Assembly (NCBI RefSeq): GCF_003991195.1
Contig: NZ_RCWL01000005.1
Span: forward strand, 261,078 to 325,077
DNA from: Gynurincola endophyticus
Lineage (GTDB): Bacteria; Bacteroidota; Bacteroidia; Chitinophagales; Chitinophagaceae
Length of the DNA: 64,000 bases
Reading direction: 5' to 3'
Shown here: piece by piece, positions 27,901 through 35,374 of the stretch
How positions within the stretch are numbered: position 1 is the stretch's first letter
Layout of the letters: the number at the start of each line of letters is the position of its first letter
Program-made: the position numbers and the translations under genes
Notes under the pieces: model-generated
What the model saw: only the letters and a program-made list of their open reading frames with translations
What the model was told of the DNA's origin: nothing
The model's database searches: none

Positions 27901-29325
27901 AGGCCGGTATTAATGACCGCAATGGTAGCTTCGCTGGGCTTTATACCAATGGCGCTTTCTTACGGATCAGGTGCTGAAGTGCAAAGACCTTTGGCTACTG
28001 TGGTGATCGGTGGACTGGTAAGTGCCACTTTACTAACTTTATTTGTATTGCCTTGTTTGTATCGCTGGCTCGAGCAAAAGAATGTAGAAGCAAAACATAC
28101 TAAGATAATAGCCATCGGTTTTGTTCTACTGCTGATGAACATGAATACAGAAGCTCAACAGGTAAAATCAGGTTTGGAAGATTTACAGGAAAAAGTGATC
28201 AATAATCACCTGCAGGTAAAGTCTTCTTTACTGGAAGTGGAAGCGGCCAGAACGAACCAAACGGGAGTTGCTCAATGGGGTAAGACCAGTTTTGATGTGC
28301 AGTACGGGCAAACAAACACCTATTACCGGGATAATAATATCAGCCTGAATCAGCAGATTCCTAATCCGTCTACTGTAGCTGCACGCCGAAAGTTAGCACA
28401 GGCGCAGGTCGACGAACGTTTAGTGTCAGTAGATCAGGTAAGGGTCACTTTGATGTATGAAGTGGCACTGGCTTATTACGACTGGGCACATTATAAGAGA
28501 GTAAGTAATTGGTTGAATAAGATGGATAGCATCTACGCTCAGTTTCAAAAAGCGGCTTCCATAAGGTACCGGGTAGGTGAAACCAATTTATTGGAACAAA
28601 CCACTGCTGAAGTACAGTGGAAAGAAATCCAGATGCAGAAAGTTAGAAATGAAAGAGAAATTAAAGCTGCAGAAATTAATATTCAACGATTATTAATGAA
28701 TGATACAATTCCTGTATTGAGTTATGAACCTGTTCAGTATAAGGAAGCAAATATCTCCCGTATTGATTTACTGCATCCGCAATTATTTCAACTGCAAAAA
28801 AGAAAAGAGGTTGCTTTTAATGAACTTCGACTTGAAAAAGCCAACAGATTACCCAATTTTAATATCGGTTATTTTAATCAGACAATCGTTGGATATGCAA
28901 ATGTAGATGGTATTGAAAGGTATTTTGGTAGCGGTAAACGTTTTCAGGGATTAAACGTTGGAGTAGCTGTTAATATATTCGATCGCTCTTTTAAGCAAAA
29001 GATAAAACTGGCTACGGTTAATCAGCAAATTGCCGAACAACAGTACAATCTTGGGCTTAACAACTTTGAAAGACAATATTATCAGGCATGGATGAATCTT
29101 CAGAAAATTAAAGAAGAAATAAAATACTATGAAACTGCAGCTATGCCGAACGTGGAGTTATTATTAGAGCAGTCTACCAAATCATATCAGGCAGGAGAGC
29201 TGGAGTATGTATCGTTGTTACAGGCTTTGAGAACTGTAAGTGATGTTGAAATGAATTACCTGAACGCCTTATACAATCTGGCACAAGCAAATGCCCTGAT
29301 TCAGTATTATGAAGCAAATAAATAA
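24979..29325 (+). CDS. CusA/CzcA heavy-metal RND pump fused to a TolC-like channel
   Basis: A 1448-residue fusion. Residues 1 to about 1035 are a heavy-metal RND pump: N-terminal helix, RLPIDAVPDITNNQVQV segment, TM4 acidic motif IDFGLIVDGAVIIVEA, and two periplasmic loops. A hydrophobic segment (IIAIGFVLLLMNMN) ends in TEA-QQ at 1059/1060, which looks like a signal-peptidase I site. The remaining residues (about 1062-1448) form a TolC/CusC-like channel with long coiled helices and a second OEP repeat. Pump-channel fusions are known in Bacteroidetes. The metal (Cu, Ag, Zn, Co or Cd) cannot be decided by eye. The adaptor gene follows 6 bases later. Confidence 0.92.
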   Translation: MLNKIIAFSLKNKLMVMLFVVALIIVGVFSLVRLPIDAVPDITNNQVQVITISPSNGPEDIERLVTFPVEMNLSTIPGIVEIRSFSRFGLSVVTVVFEEERDIFWARQQVQERLVQVREMIPEGIGLPELAPITTGLGEIYQYVLAVDSAHTDQYTAMDLRTIQDWVIRRQLLGVPGVADVSSFGGFLKQYEVALDPEKMRALNVNIADVFDALQANNQNTGGAYIDKYPNSWFVKSIGLIGSIEDIENIVVKYSSNGTPLFIRTVGTVQFGHAIRYGAMTYRDHGEAAGGIVMMLKNENSNEVIQRVKARIEEIQHNLPEGITIEAFIDRAKLVNAAVKTVKTNLLEGALIVIFVLVLMLGNLRGGIIVASVIFLSMLFAIIMMRLFGVSGNLMSLGAIDFGLIVDGAVIIVEATLHHLMLRKGQRLTQKEMDGEVQMASSRMMNAAAFGQIIILIVYLPILTLVGIEGKMFKPMAQTISFAILGAMILSLTYVPVISSWVLNKKISDKETFSDKLMNRLNHVYQKALKYVIHHGKIIVAAAIILFAVAAWTFSKMGGEFIPNLDEGDFAIETRILTGSSLSKTVEVSTKASKLLLENFPEVEYAVGKIGSSEIPVDPMPVELCDLIITLRPRSEWKSAKTKEELGEKMKAVLEEHIPGVTFGFLQPIQMRFNELMSGARQDVVVKIFGEDLNKLAKYAKELGRIAADVKGAEDLYIEEVTGLPQVIIRFDRARLAQYGLTIESVNRAISAGYAGAVAGQVFEGERRFDLVVRLQQDKRADIEFLRNLYITTSNGNQVPLSQIAEVNFEIGPNQIQREDAKRRITVGFNVRGRDVASVVGELREKAKEKIKFETGYSIAYGGTFQNLEEAKERLSIALPVALLLILLLLYFTFKSLKYGLLIFTAIPLSAIGGIFALSLRDMPFSISAGVGFIALFGVAVLNGIVLVSEFNRLKKTGITSIDQIIYEGTATRLRPVLMTAMVASLGFIPMALSYGSGAEVQRPLATVVIGGLVSATLLTLFVLPCLYRWLEQKNVEAKHTKIIAIGFVLLLMNMNTEAQQVKSGLEDLQEKVINNHLQVKSSLLEVEAARTNQTGVAQWGKTSFDVQYGQTNTYYRDNNISLNQQIPNPSTVAARRKLAQAQVDERLVSVDQVRVTLMYEVALAYYDWAHYKRVSNWLNKMDSIYAQFQKAASIRYRVGETNLLEQTTAEVQWKEIQMQKVRNEREIKAAEINIQRLLMNDTIPVLSYEPVQYKEANISRIDLLHPQLFQLQKRKEVAFNELRLEKANRLPNFNIGYFNQTIVGYANVDGIERYFGSGKRFQGLNVGVAVNIFDRSFKQKIKLATVNQQIAEQQYNLGLNNFERQYYQAWMNLQKIKEEIKYYETAAMPNVELLLEQSTKSYQAGELEYVSLLQALRTVSDVEMNYLNALYNLAQANALIQYYEANK

Positions 29326-29331
29326 AAAAAA

Positions 29332-30477
29332 ATGCAATCAATAATCAGATATATTACATTCGTTTTATTAAGTGGGATAGTCATCGCCTGCAATGAAAAA
29401 CAACCTGAAGAAACAACGGTTGGTGATCATCACGCCGATAATATTGTTTCATTAACGGCTGCTCAGTTAAATACCATCGGATTAAAGACCGATACCTTAG
29501 GTATAATCAATGTACCTGTTGTAAAACAGGTAAATGGTTTTGTAGATGTACCTCCTGAAAAAAAGATAACTCTCTCTGCTCCGATTGGAGGTTTTGTTGA
29601 GAGAATGGATGTGTTGAACGGAATGAAAGTTAAAAAGGGACAGTTTATTCTGAGTTTGAAAGATCAGAGTTTTATCCAGCTGCAGGAACAATACCTGACT
29701 ACTTATCATCAATGGAAAGTTGATAAGGCGAATTTTGAAAGACAGGAGGCCCTCGCTGCTGAAAAGATAAATGCTGTAAAAGCATTGGAACAATCAAAAG
29801 CTACTTATGATGCCAGTTCAGTAATGCTGGAAGGAATGCGTGCCCGTTTAAGTATGATGAACGTAAATATTCAGCACTTGGAAAGTGGAAAAATTACAAA
29901 TACTTATAACATGTATGCACCTGTTGACGGGTATGTTTCTAACATTGTCGTTAATAAAGGAAAATATGTAAGTAATGCCGAAGCTTTAGTGGATATTGTA
30001 GATGTTTCTACAGCATATGCCAGTATAAATGTTTTTGAGAAAGATCTTTCCCTGGTGCAGTTAAATCAGAAAATAGAAGTGCTTCTATCTGATGGTATCA
30101 CCCGGTTGCCGGCAAAAATAAGTTTCATCGGAAAAGCAATCAATGAAGATCGATCGGTAATGATAATCTGTAATTTTTTGGAAAAATCTGAAAAAATATT
30201 ACCCGGAATGTATCTGACTGCCTTTTTAGAATTGAGTAATAACAGCGCCATTGGTATTCCTACATCTGCTATTGCAAAGTATCAGGGAGAAAACTTTGTT
30301 TTTGTTCCGGTTGAAGAGGGAGATAAATTTGAAGCAATTGAGGTAGAAATACAAGATAGTAACGGCCGTGTTACCAGTATTAAAGAAAATGATCAGCTTA
30401 AAAGAGGAGATCGGGTTGTAATTATCGGTTCTTATGATTTACTCAGTAAATGGAAGAACAATGAAGACGCACCTTAA
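29332..30477 (+). CDS. CusB-like periplasmic adaptor of metal efflux
   Basis: A 381-residue membrane fusion lipoprotein. The lipobox is SGIVIAC (Cys 20), followed by a His-containing stretch (GDHHADN) that could bind metal. Lipoyl halves (ITLSAPIGGFVERM and YAPVDGYVSNIVV) flank a coiled-coil hairpin (about residues 115-185), then the beta-barrel and membrane-proximal domains. It begins 6 bases after the fused pump/channel and completes the export system. Confidence 0.92.
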   Translation: MQSIIRYITFVLLSGIVIACNEKQPEETTVGDHHADNIVSLTAAQLNTIGLKTDTLGIINVPVVKQVNGFVDVPPEKKITLSAPIGGFVERMDVLNGMKVKKGQFILSLKDQSFIQLQEQYLTTYHQWKVDKANFERQEALAAEKINAVKALEQSKATYDASSVMLEGMRARLSMMNVNIQHLESGKITNTYNMYAPVDGYVSNIVVNKGKYVSNAEALVDIVDVSTAYASINVFEKDLSLVQLNQKIEVLLSDGITRLPAKISFIGKAINEDRSVMIICNFLEKSEKILPGMYLTAFLELSNNSAIGIPTSAIAKYQGENFVFVPVEEGDKFEAIEVEIQDSNGRVTSIKENDQLKRGDRVVIIGSYDLLSKWKNNEDAP

Positions 30478-30516
30478 CAGAATTATAAGAAAATACCGTT
30501 TGTTTTAACTTTTTTC

Positions 30517-30601
30517 ATAGAAAGACATCCTTTAATTTAGGTTGAACTAAAAGCAACACTATGCCCAAGCTTAACCTTTTAATTGTAGGATGTCTTTTTA
30601 T
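30517..30601. repeat. long-range inverted repeat around a start codon
   Basis: AAAGACATCCT at 30521-30531 is the exact reverse complement of AGGATGTCTTT at 30587-30597. The arms extend to 15 bases (30517-30531 with 30587-30601) with one G-T pair. The ATG of the next gene (30561) lies in the 55-base loop, so an mRNA starting upstream could fold the start region. Confidence 0.6.
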
Positions 30602-31091
30602 TATGAGCTGCTCTGCTAATAAAACTTATTTTAATAGTGAGTTGAAAAAAGACCTTGAAGCCAGTAATATTGATATTAAGAAAGTGCAGTTTTATGTAGA
30701 TCGGGATGTTGTTCTGCAAAGACAAATCGCTGATAAAAACGCGCAGGTCAAAGGGGGTGAAATAAAAATGGAAAACGGTTCTTATATACATGTAATTAAA
30801 CTGAAAAAAGGAACACCGGGTGTTGTTACCAGAGTGTATAATAATCGGGTGGATGTTTCTTTTGAGGTAGGAGAAAAACGTTATCTGACCTTCGGTGAGG
30901 TTTCGATGAACAGAGATAAAAGTTATGCCTTGTATGCCGATTCCTGGTTGAAAGGATTGGGTGCCGTAAAGTATGATGGATACACTTACTATGTTTTGCC
31001 GGAAGGCGGCGGTGCAAAACTATTAGTAAAGAAAAGTTCCGTTAATAAAAATCAATCTACCCACCGATCAATGGGCGGACGAAAAGTTTAA
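30561..31091 (+). CDS. small lipoprotein of unknown function
   Basis: A 176-residue protein with a lipobox (CLFIMSC, Cys 17). The mature part begins with an Ala/Glu/Lys helix, then a basic beta-rich domain (KKGTPGVVTRVYNNRVDVSFEVGEKRYLTFG) and a C-terminal Ser/Gln/Arg tail. No family is recognised. The gene follows the metal efflux operon after 83 bases and may be separately transcribed. An inverted repeat encloses its start. Confidence 0.65.
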   Translation: MPKLNLLIVGCLFIMSCSANKTYFNSELKKDLEASNIDIKKVQFYVDRDVVLQRQIADKNAQVKGGEIKMENGSYIHVIKLKKGTPGVVTRVYNNRVDVSFEVGEKRYLTFGEVSMNRDKSYALYADSWLKGLGAVKYDGYTYYVLPEGGGAKLLVKKSSVNKNQSTHRSMGGRKV

Positions 31092-31100
31092 TAATAGTAT

Positions 31101-31137
31101 ACAAATCCCTCTTCGTATAATCGGCAGAGGGATTTGT
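31101..31137 (+). terminator. hairpin after the small lipoprotein gene
   Basis: A perfect 12-bp stem (ACAAATCCCTCT / AGAGGGATTTGT) with a 13-base loop lies 10 bases after the stop. No T-run follows, so it may protect the 3' end or terminate only weakly. Confidence 0.5.
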
Positions 31138-31240
31138 TGCATAATAACTTTTCTCAGTTGCATGAATAATAACTGAAAATCCTCTTTTATACGGATAAAC
31201 AAAGGGTATTTGCCTTAAATTTATAGCAAATGCTAACCGT

Positions 31241-33649
31241 ATGAAGTTTCTACTCACGATTTTGGTACTGGTAGTATCAACTACAGCTTCCGCACAATCT
31301 GTTTACGAATTGTATTATACTTCTCCGGCAAAAAAATGGACCGACGCATTGCCACTGGGTAATGGCCATATCGGAGCCATGGTTTGGGGCCAGCCACTGA
31401 ATGAAAAAATTCAATTGAATGAGGTTTCTTTATGGACAGGTGGTCCGGATACAATGGCGCCTAATTCTACGGCTTACCAGTATTTGAGCATGGTGAGAGA
31501 AAAGATTATTGATGATCGTATTGATGAGGCGGTGGCAGATCTGAAAAAAATGCAGGGACCTGATACTGAAATGTATCAACCTTTAGGCGATGTATATCTC
31601 AATCAGCATATTGATGGAAGTGTGTCAGATTATAATAGAATACTGGATATTGAATCAGCTGTAAGTACGGTAAATTATCAGGTTAATGGAATTGATTTTA
31701 AAAGAACACAATTTATTTCAGCTCCGCATAATGTGATGGTGATTCGTTGGGAAGCTTCAAAAATGAAGTCGCTCGAATTCACCGTAAAAGTAGATAATCA
31801 GTTTCTGCATCAGGCATATGTAAACTATGAGAATGACCTGGTGCTGACCGGTAAAGCCAGAATTAATAATGATCAGGATGGTTCGCCAGCACCTTTCATT
31901 TATGAGGATATGAATAATTGTTACGGCATGCGTTACCGGTACCATGTAAGAGTTCAGCAAACAGACGGTATTGTAACCTTTAACGAATCAGATATATCGG
32001 TAAAGAATGCCAGTTATGCCGTATTGATTATAGGTGCCGCAACCAGTTTTAACGGTTTTGATAAATGTCCTGACAGAGATGGTAAAGACGAAGTTGCATT
32101 GGTAAAAGAACGTCTTAAAGCAGTGAAAAATTTATCTTACACACAGTTGTCAGACATACATATTAAAGATTATCATAAGTATTTTAAAAGAGTTGATTTC
32201 TCGATCAATAATGCTGTTTCCAATAGAATAGATTTGATTGAGCGTTTACAGCAATACAAAAATGGGCAACATGACCCTGCATTAGAAATTCTCTATTATC
32301 AATTTGGCCGCTATTTAACCATTAGTGCTTCAAGACCGGAAAGTGCAGCAATGAATTTGCAGGGACTATGGAATGAAAATATCAGACCGCCATGGCGTAG
32401 TAACTATACTGTGAATATTAATTTGCAGATGAATTATTGGCCGGCATTGATGACTCATTTACAGGAGTTTTACCAACCCTTAATAGAGCAGGTAAAGAAT
32501 ATGAGTGAAAAAGGTAAATCCACCGCTGCGGAATATTATAGAATGCGTGGTTGGACGGCTCACCATAATTCAGACATCTGGGCACAAACAAATCCGGTAG
32601 GAGAAGGTAACGGAGATCCTAAATGGGCCAATTGGAGTTTGGGTGGTGCCTGGTTGTCTGATCATTTATTTGAATACTTTGAATACACGTTGGATACATC
32701 ATTCTTAAGGCAGGTAGCCTATCCGGTACTCAGGTCGGCTGCTGAGTTTTGTGAAGACTGGTTGTATGAGCTCAACGGTTACTATGTAACCATTCCATCT
32801 ACCTCGCCCGAAAATACATATATACATCCTAAAGGATACAGGGCGGAAGTAACTGCCGGATCAGCCATGGACCGGCAATTGATTATCGAACTCTTTGAAA
32901 ACCTCTTAACCACTGCCCGTGTTTTAAATATTAAGGATAACTGGTTGGATACTATTGCCCGGAAAAAAGATAGAATAAAACCGATACAAATCGGAAAAAA
33001 AGGGAACATTATAGAATGGTTAGATGACTGGGAAGATGAAGACCCGCACCACAGGCATGTGTCGCAACTATACGGCTTACATCCGGCAAATCAGATTTCA
33101 CCATTGATTGACGAGAAAATAGCAGCAGCTGCAAAAACTACCCTTGAATTACGTGGCGATGCCGGTACAGGATGGAGTAAAGCATGGAAGATTAATTTTT
33201 GGGCAAGATTATGGGATGGAAACAGAGCCTATAAATTATTGCAGGACTTATTAAAACAATCTACGCTGAATAATTTATTTGATACACATCCTCCTTTTCA
33301 GATTGATGGTAATTTCGGAGCAACCAGTGGTATTACAGAAATGTTGCTGCAATCACAAACTAAACAGTTACATATATTACCGGCATTACCGGATGTATGG
33401 AAGAACGGTTTTGTGACAGGACTGAAAGCAAAAGGCAACCTGACCATAAATATTTATTGGAAGGATAATAAGTTAACCGAATTAAACATATTCTCTCCGG
33501 TAGCGCAAACTATAGAGCTTTTAAGTGGTCAGAAATTATTGCGGGCAGAAGGATTAAAGTTAATGAAGGAGCAAACAATAGCCGGAAAGAAAATTTATCG
33601 TTATCAGCTTACAATAGCAACCAGCCGAATCATGACCTTAAAAACCTAA
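31241..33649 (+). CDS. GH95 family alpha-L-fucosidase or alpha-L-galactosidase
   Basis: Secreted glycoside hydrolase of 802 residues with a signal peptide (MKFLLTILVLVVSTTASAQ). The family start SPAKKWTDALPLGNGHIGAMVWG is present. Residues matching the GH95 active site are N392 and N394 (TVNINLQMNYW), E524 (STSPENTY) and D689 (QIDGNFG). The spacing agrees with the characterised enzyme in which two Asn and an Asp activate water. GH95 members remove alpha-1,2-L-fucose or L-galactose from plant polysaccharides or host glycans. The CE12 gene follows after 10 bases, which favours a pectin or hemicellulose side-chain substrate. Confidence 0.93.
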   Translation: MKFLLTILVLVVSTTASAQSVYELYYTSPAKKWTDALPLGNGHIGAMVWGQPLNEKIQLNEVSLWTGGPDTMAPNSTAYQYLSMVREKIIDDRIDEAVADLKKMQGPDTEMYQPLGDVYLNQHIDGSVSDYNRILDIESAVSTVNYQVNGIDFKRTQFISAPHNVMVIRWEASKMKSLEFTVKVDNQFLHQAYVNYENDLVLTGKARINNDQDGSPAPFIYEDMNNCYGMRYRYHVRVQQTDGIVTFNESDISVKNASYAVLIIGAATSFNGFDKCPDRDGKDEVALVKERLKAVKNLSYTQLSDIHIKDYHKYFKRVDFSINNAVSNRIDLIERLQQYKNGQHDPALEILYYQFGRYLTISASRPESAAMNLQGLWNENIRPPWRSNYTVNINLQMNYWPALMTHLQEFYQPLIEQVKNMSEKGKSTAAEYYRMRGWTAHHNSDIWAQTNPVGEGNGDPKWANWSLGGAWLSDHLFEYFEYTLDTSFLRQVAYPVLRSAAEFCEDWLYELNGYYVTIPSTSPENTYIHPKGYRAEVTAGSAMDRQLIIELFENLLTTARVLNIKDNWLDTIARKKDRIKPIQIGKKGNIIEWLDDWEDEDPHHRHVSQLYGLHPANQISPLIDEKIAAAAKTTLELRGDAGTGWSKAWKINFWARLWDGNRAYKLLQDLLKQSTLNNLFDTHPPFQIDGNFGATSGITEMLLQSQTKQLHILPALPDVWKNGFVTGLKAKGNLTINIYWKDNKLTELNIFSPVAQTIELLSGQKLLRAEGLKLMKEQTIAGKKIYRYQLTIATSRIMTLKT

Positions 33650-33659
33650 ATAGTAAAAA

Positions 33660-34421
33660 ATGAAATTAATGAAGTGGCTTTATCTGTTTGGCATTGCCTG
33701 CATATTTGTTAGTTGTGCAGGAACTAAAAAAACAACCTTGTACCTGATTGGGGATTCAACCGTAAAAAGCGGAGAAGGTCAAGGTGAAAATCAACATTGG
33801 GGCTGGGGTAGTTTTTTTGATCAGTACTTTACAATACCGGTAGAGAATCATGCAAAAGGAGGAAGAAGTACGCGTACTTTTATTACAGAAGGAAGATGGG
33901 ATTCGGTATTGAACCGGCTCAAGCCGGGTGATTACATTCTGATGCAATTCGGACATAATGACCAGTCTCCAATGGATGATACGGCCAGGGCCAGAGGTAC
34001 CCTGAAAGGAATTGCTGAAGATAGTGTGGAGATTTATAATCCTCTATTGCAAAAAAAAGAAGTCGTTTACACTTATGGAAAATATCTACGGAAATATATT
34101 GATGAAGCCAGAGAAAAGAAAGCAACGATTATTGTATTAAGTCCTGTACCTCGCGTGCGTTGGGTAGAAGGTAAAATTGTTTCAATGGATGATTATGCTG
34201 TCTGGGCAGAAGAAATAGCAAAAGAAAAATCTGTACCTTACATCAATTTGAATCAATTAATTTCGGATGAATATTCACGATTGGGTGAAGAAAAGGTATT
34301 AAAGTTTTTTCCAAGTGATAAAACGCATACAAATGAGGCAGGAGCAAAATTAATTGCTGAACGATTGGCCAAGATGATTAATAAAGAAAATAGTCAGGGT
34401 TTATACAAATATAAAAATTAA
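33660..34421 (+). CDS. CE12-type rhamnogalacturonan acetylesterase (SGNH fold), lipoprotein
   Basis: Removes acetyl groups from rhamnogalacturonan or related acetylated glycans. The lipobox is IFVSC (Cys 19). SGNH blocks are clear: S33 (LIGDSTVK), G68 (NHAKGGRS), N100 (FGHND), and the D220/H223 pair (SDKTHTNEAG). The length of 253 fits CE12. It is co-transcribed with GH95 (10-base gap). Together they suggest removal of decorations from pectic material, but no SusC/SusD pair lies beside them. Confidence 0.9.
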   Translation: MKLMKWLYLFGIACIFVSCAGTKKTTLYLIGDSTVKSGEGQGENQHWGWGSFFDQYFTIPVENHAKGGRSTRTFITEGRWDSVLNRLKPGDYILMQFGHNDQSPMDDTARARGTLKGIAEDSVEIYNPLLQKKEVVYTYGKYLRKYIDEAREKKATIIVLSPVPRVRWVEGKIVSMDDYAVWAEEIAKEKSVPYINLNQLISDEYSRLGEEKVLKFFPSDKTHTNEAGAKLIAERLAKMINKENSQGLYKYKN

Positions 34422-34422
34422 A

Positions 34423-34517
34423 CGACCAGTAGAAACTGGCCGTCTTCGATTTAAGTAACGGGTAGAAACCCATTACGACACACCTAGCAAGGCAAAAGCC
34501 TCCACTAGTAACTAGTG
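34423..34517 (-). repeat. array of four tandem hairpins
   Basis: Four closely spaced stem-loops lie between convergent genes: 34423-34442 (8 bp), 34455-34476 (9 bp), 34490-34501 (4 bp) and 34503-34517 (7 bp around one base). The first two share the loop AGAA (TTCT on the minus strand). Their single mismatches become G-U pairs only when read as minus-strand RNA, which points to a minus-strand transcript. Confidence 0.6.
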
Positions 34518-34520
34518 TAA

Positions 34521-34970
34521 CTAAAGTTCTGCTAAGCCACCGGTGGGGTCTTTGTAGTGCTGGATACTTAGCGGATTAAAGTATCCATCTTCAAACAATC
34601 GCCCCACTATGATGGCTATTTCTTTTTCAAGGTGCAAGAACTCCTTTGACTTCCCCCAGATCTTTTCCCAGGAATCGTCCGTGATTTCATTAGACTGATG
34701 CTTCCTTTTGTAATGCTCACTGCAATGAATATCTGCTAATTTGAACAAACTTGATTTAAGTTGTTCCTCTGATGTTATCTCTGCTCTCATCTTCCATAGC
34801 GATAAGAAAATTTCAATCACTATGGACTTAGCGGAATAGGGATCGTCAATTACTCGAAAAACATAAACATAATACTGACAATACCATTTATTATAATAAT
34901 GTAATAAACGGTTTAAGCTCTCTTCTTCTGTAAGACCCCATGCAGAAGGTTTTGATAAATTTTCCGGCAT
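34521..34970 (-). CDS. ECF sigma-factor-like protein lacking region 4
   Basis: A 149-residue protein. The middle (about residues 25-95: YVYVFRVIDDPYSAKSIVIEIFLSLWKMRAEI, then a LKSSLFKLADIHC segment) follows the layout of sigma-70 region 2 of ECF sigma factors. There the family usually has AEDIVQEVFLKLW and a LKAYLYxIARN helix. The DNA-binding region 4 is missing: after a short linker the protein ends with an unrelated tail, and the next 100 bases encode no continuation. It may be a decayed sigma factor or a small protein that uses the core-binding fold. The 5' region contains two small hairpins. Confidence 0.6.
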   Translation of the reverse strand: MPENLSKPSAWGLTEEESLNRLLHYYNKWYCQYYVYVFRVIDDPYSAKSIVIEIFLSLWKMRAEITSEEQLKSSLFKLADIHCSEHYKRKHQSNEITDDSWEKIWGKSKEFLHLEKEIAIIVGRLFEDGYFNPLSIQHYKDPTGGLAEL

Positions 34971-35374
34971 GTTGCTTTTATTTGTTGATGTATGAATCGA
35001 GTTGATATGTTACCGGTTATAAAAACCGGTTGATTCATTTTAGCGGAGGATGAAAGATGTCACTAGGTGCGATAATCGAAGATGTCTCAGTATGCGTTGA
35101 GACGGATACAAATATAGTTTGAGTTTTAATAATAAAAACACTAACTGTAATTATTATAAGTTTTTTATTTCTTATGTTAATATGTTTAATATTATTAAAT
35201 CATATTAACTAAAAGTGTACACATCTTTAATTATTGCTAATAATATTGTAAACTAAATGTTATGAATAAACGAAAATATATTATTATTTAAATGTATTAA
35301 TATTTGATGTACATTTGTTTCTTTGAACAAAGCGGAATTTTTTTAGAAATAATAACCAAAATATCTAAGTAGAA
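34971..35374. other. AT-rich divergent intergenic region with two hairpins
   Basis: Four hundred bases between the sigma-like gene (minus) and the CLC gene (plus). Near the sigma-like gene are ACCGGTT / AACCGGT at 35012-35030 (7 bp) and GTCTCA / TGAGAC at 35084-35103 (6 bp). The minus strand also shows GACATCTT twice within about 40 bases. The part from 35110 to 35374 is extremely AT-rich and carries the CLC promoter box. No gene is seen. Confidence 0.5.
35310..35317 (+). promoter_or_regulatory. -7 box of the chloride channel gene
   Basis: TACATTTG matches TAnnTTTG, about 58 bases before the ATG. No TTG is found at the normal -33 spacing. Confidence 0.4.

Noticed and set aside
34490-34520. 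Integron attC site in the hairpin array
   Set aside because: The core GTTRRRY sites and the paired L/R boxes are absent, and no integrase is nearby.
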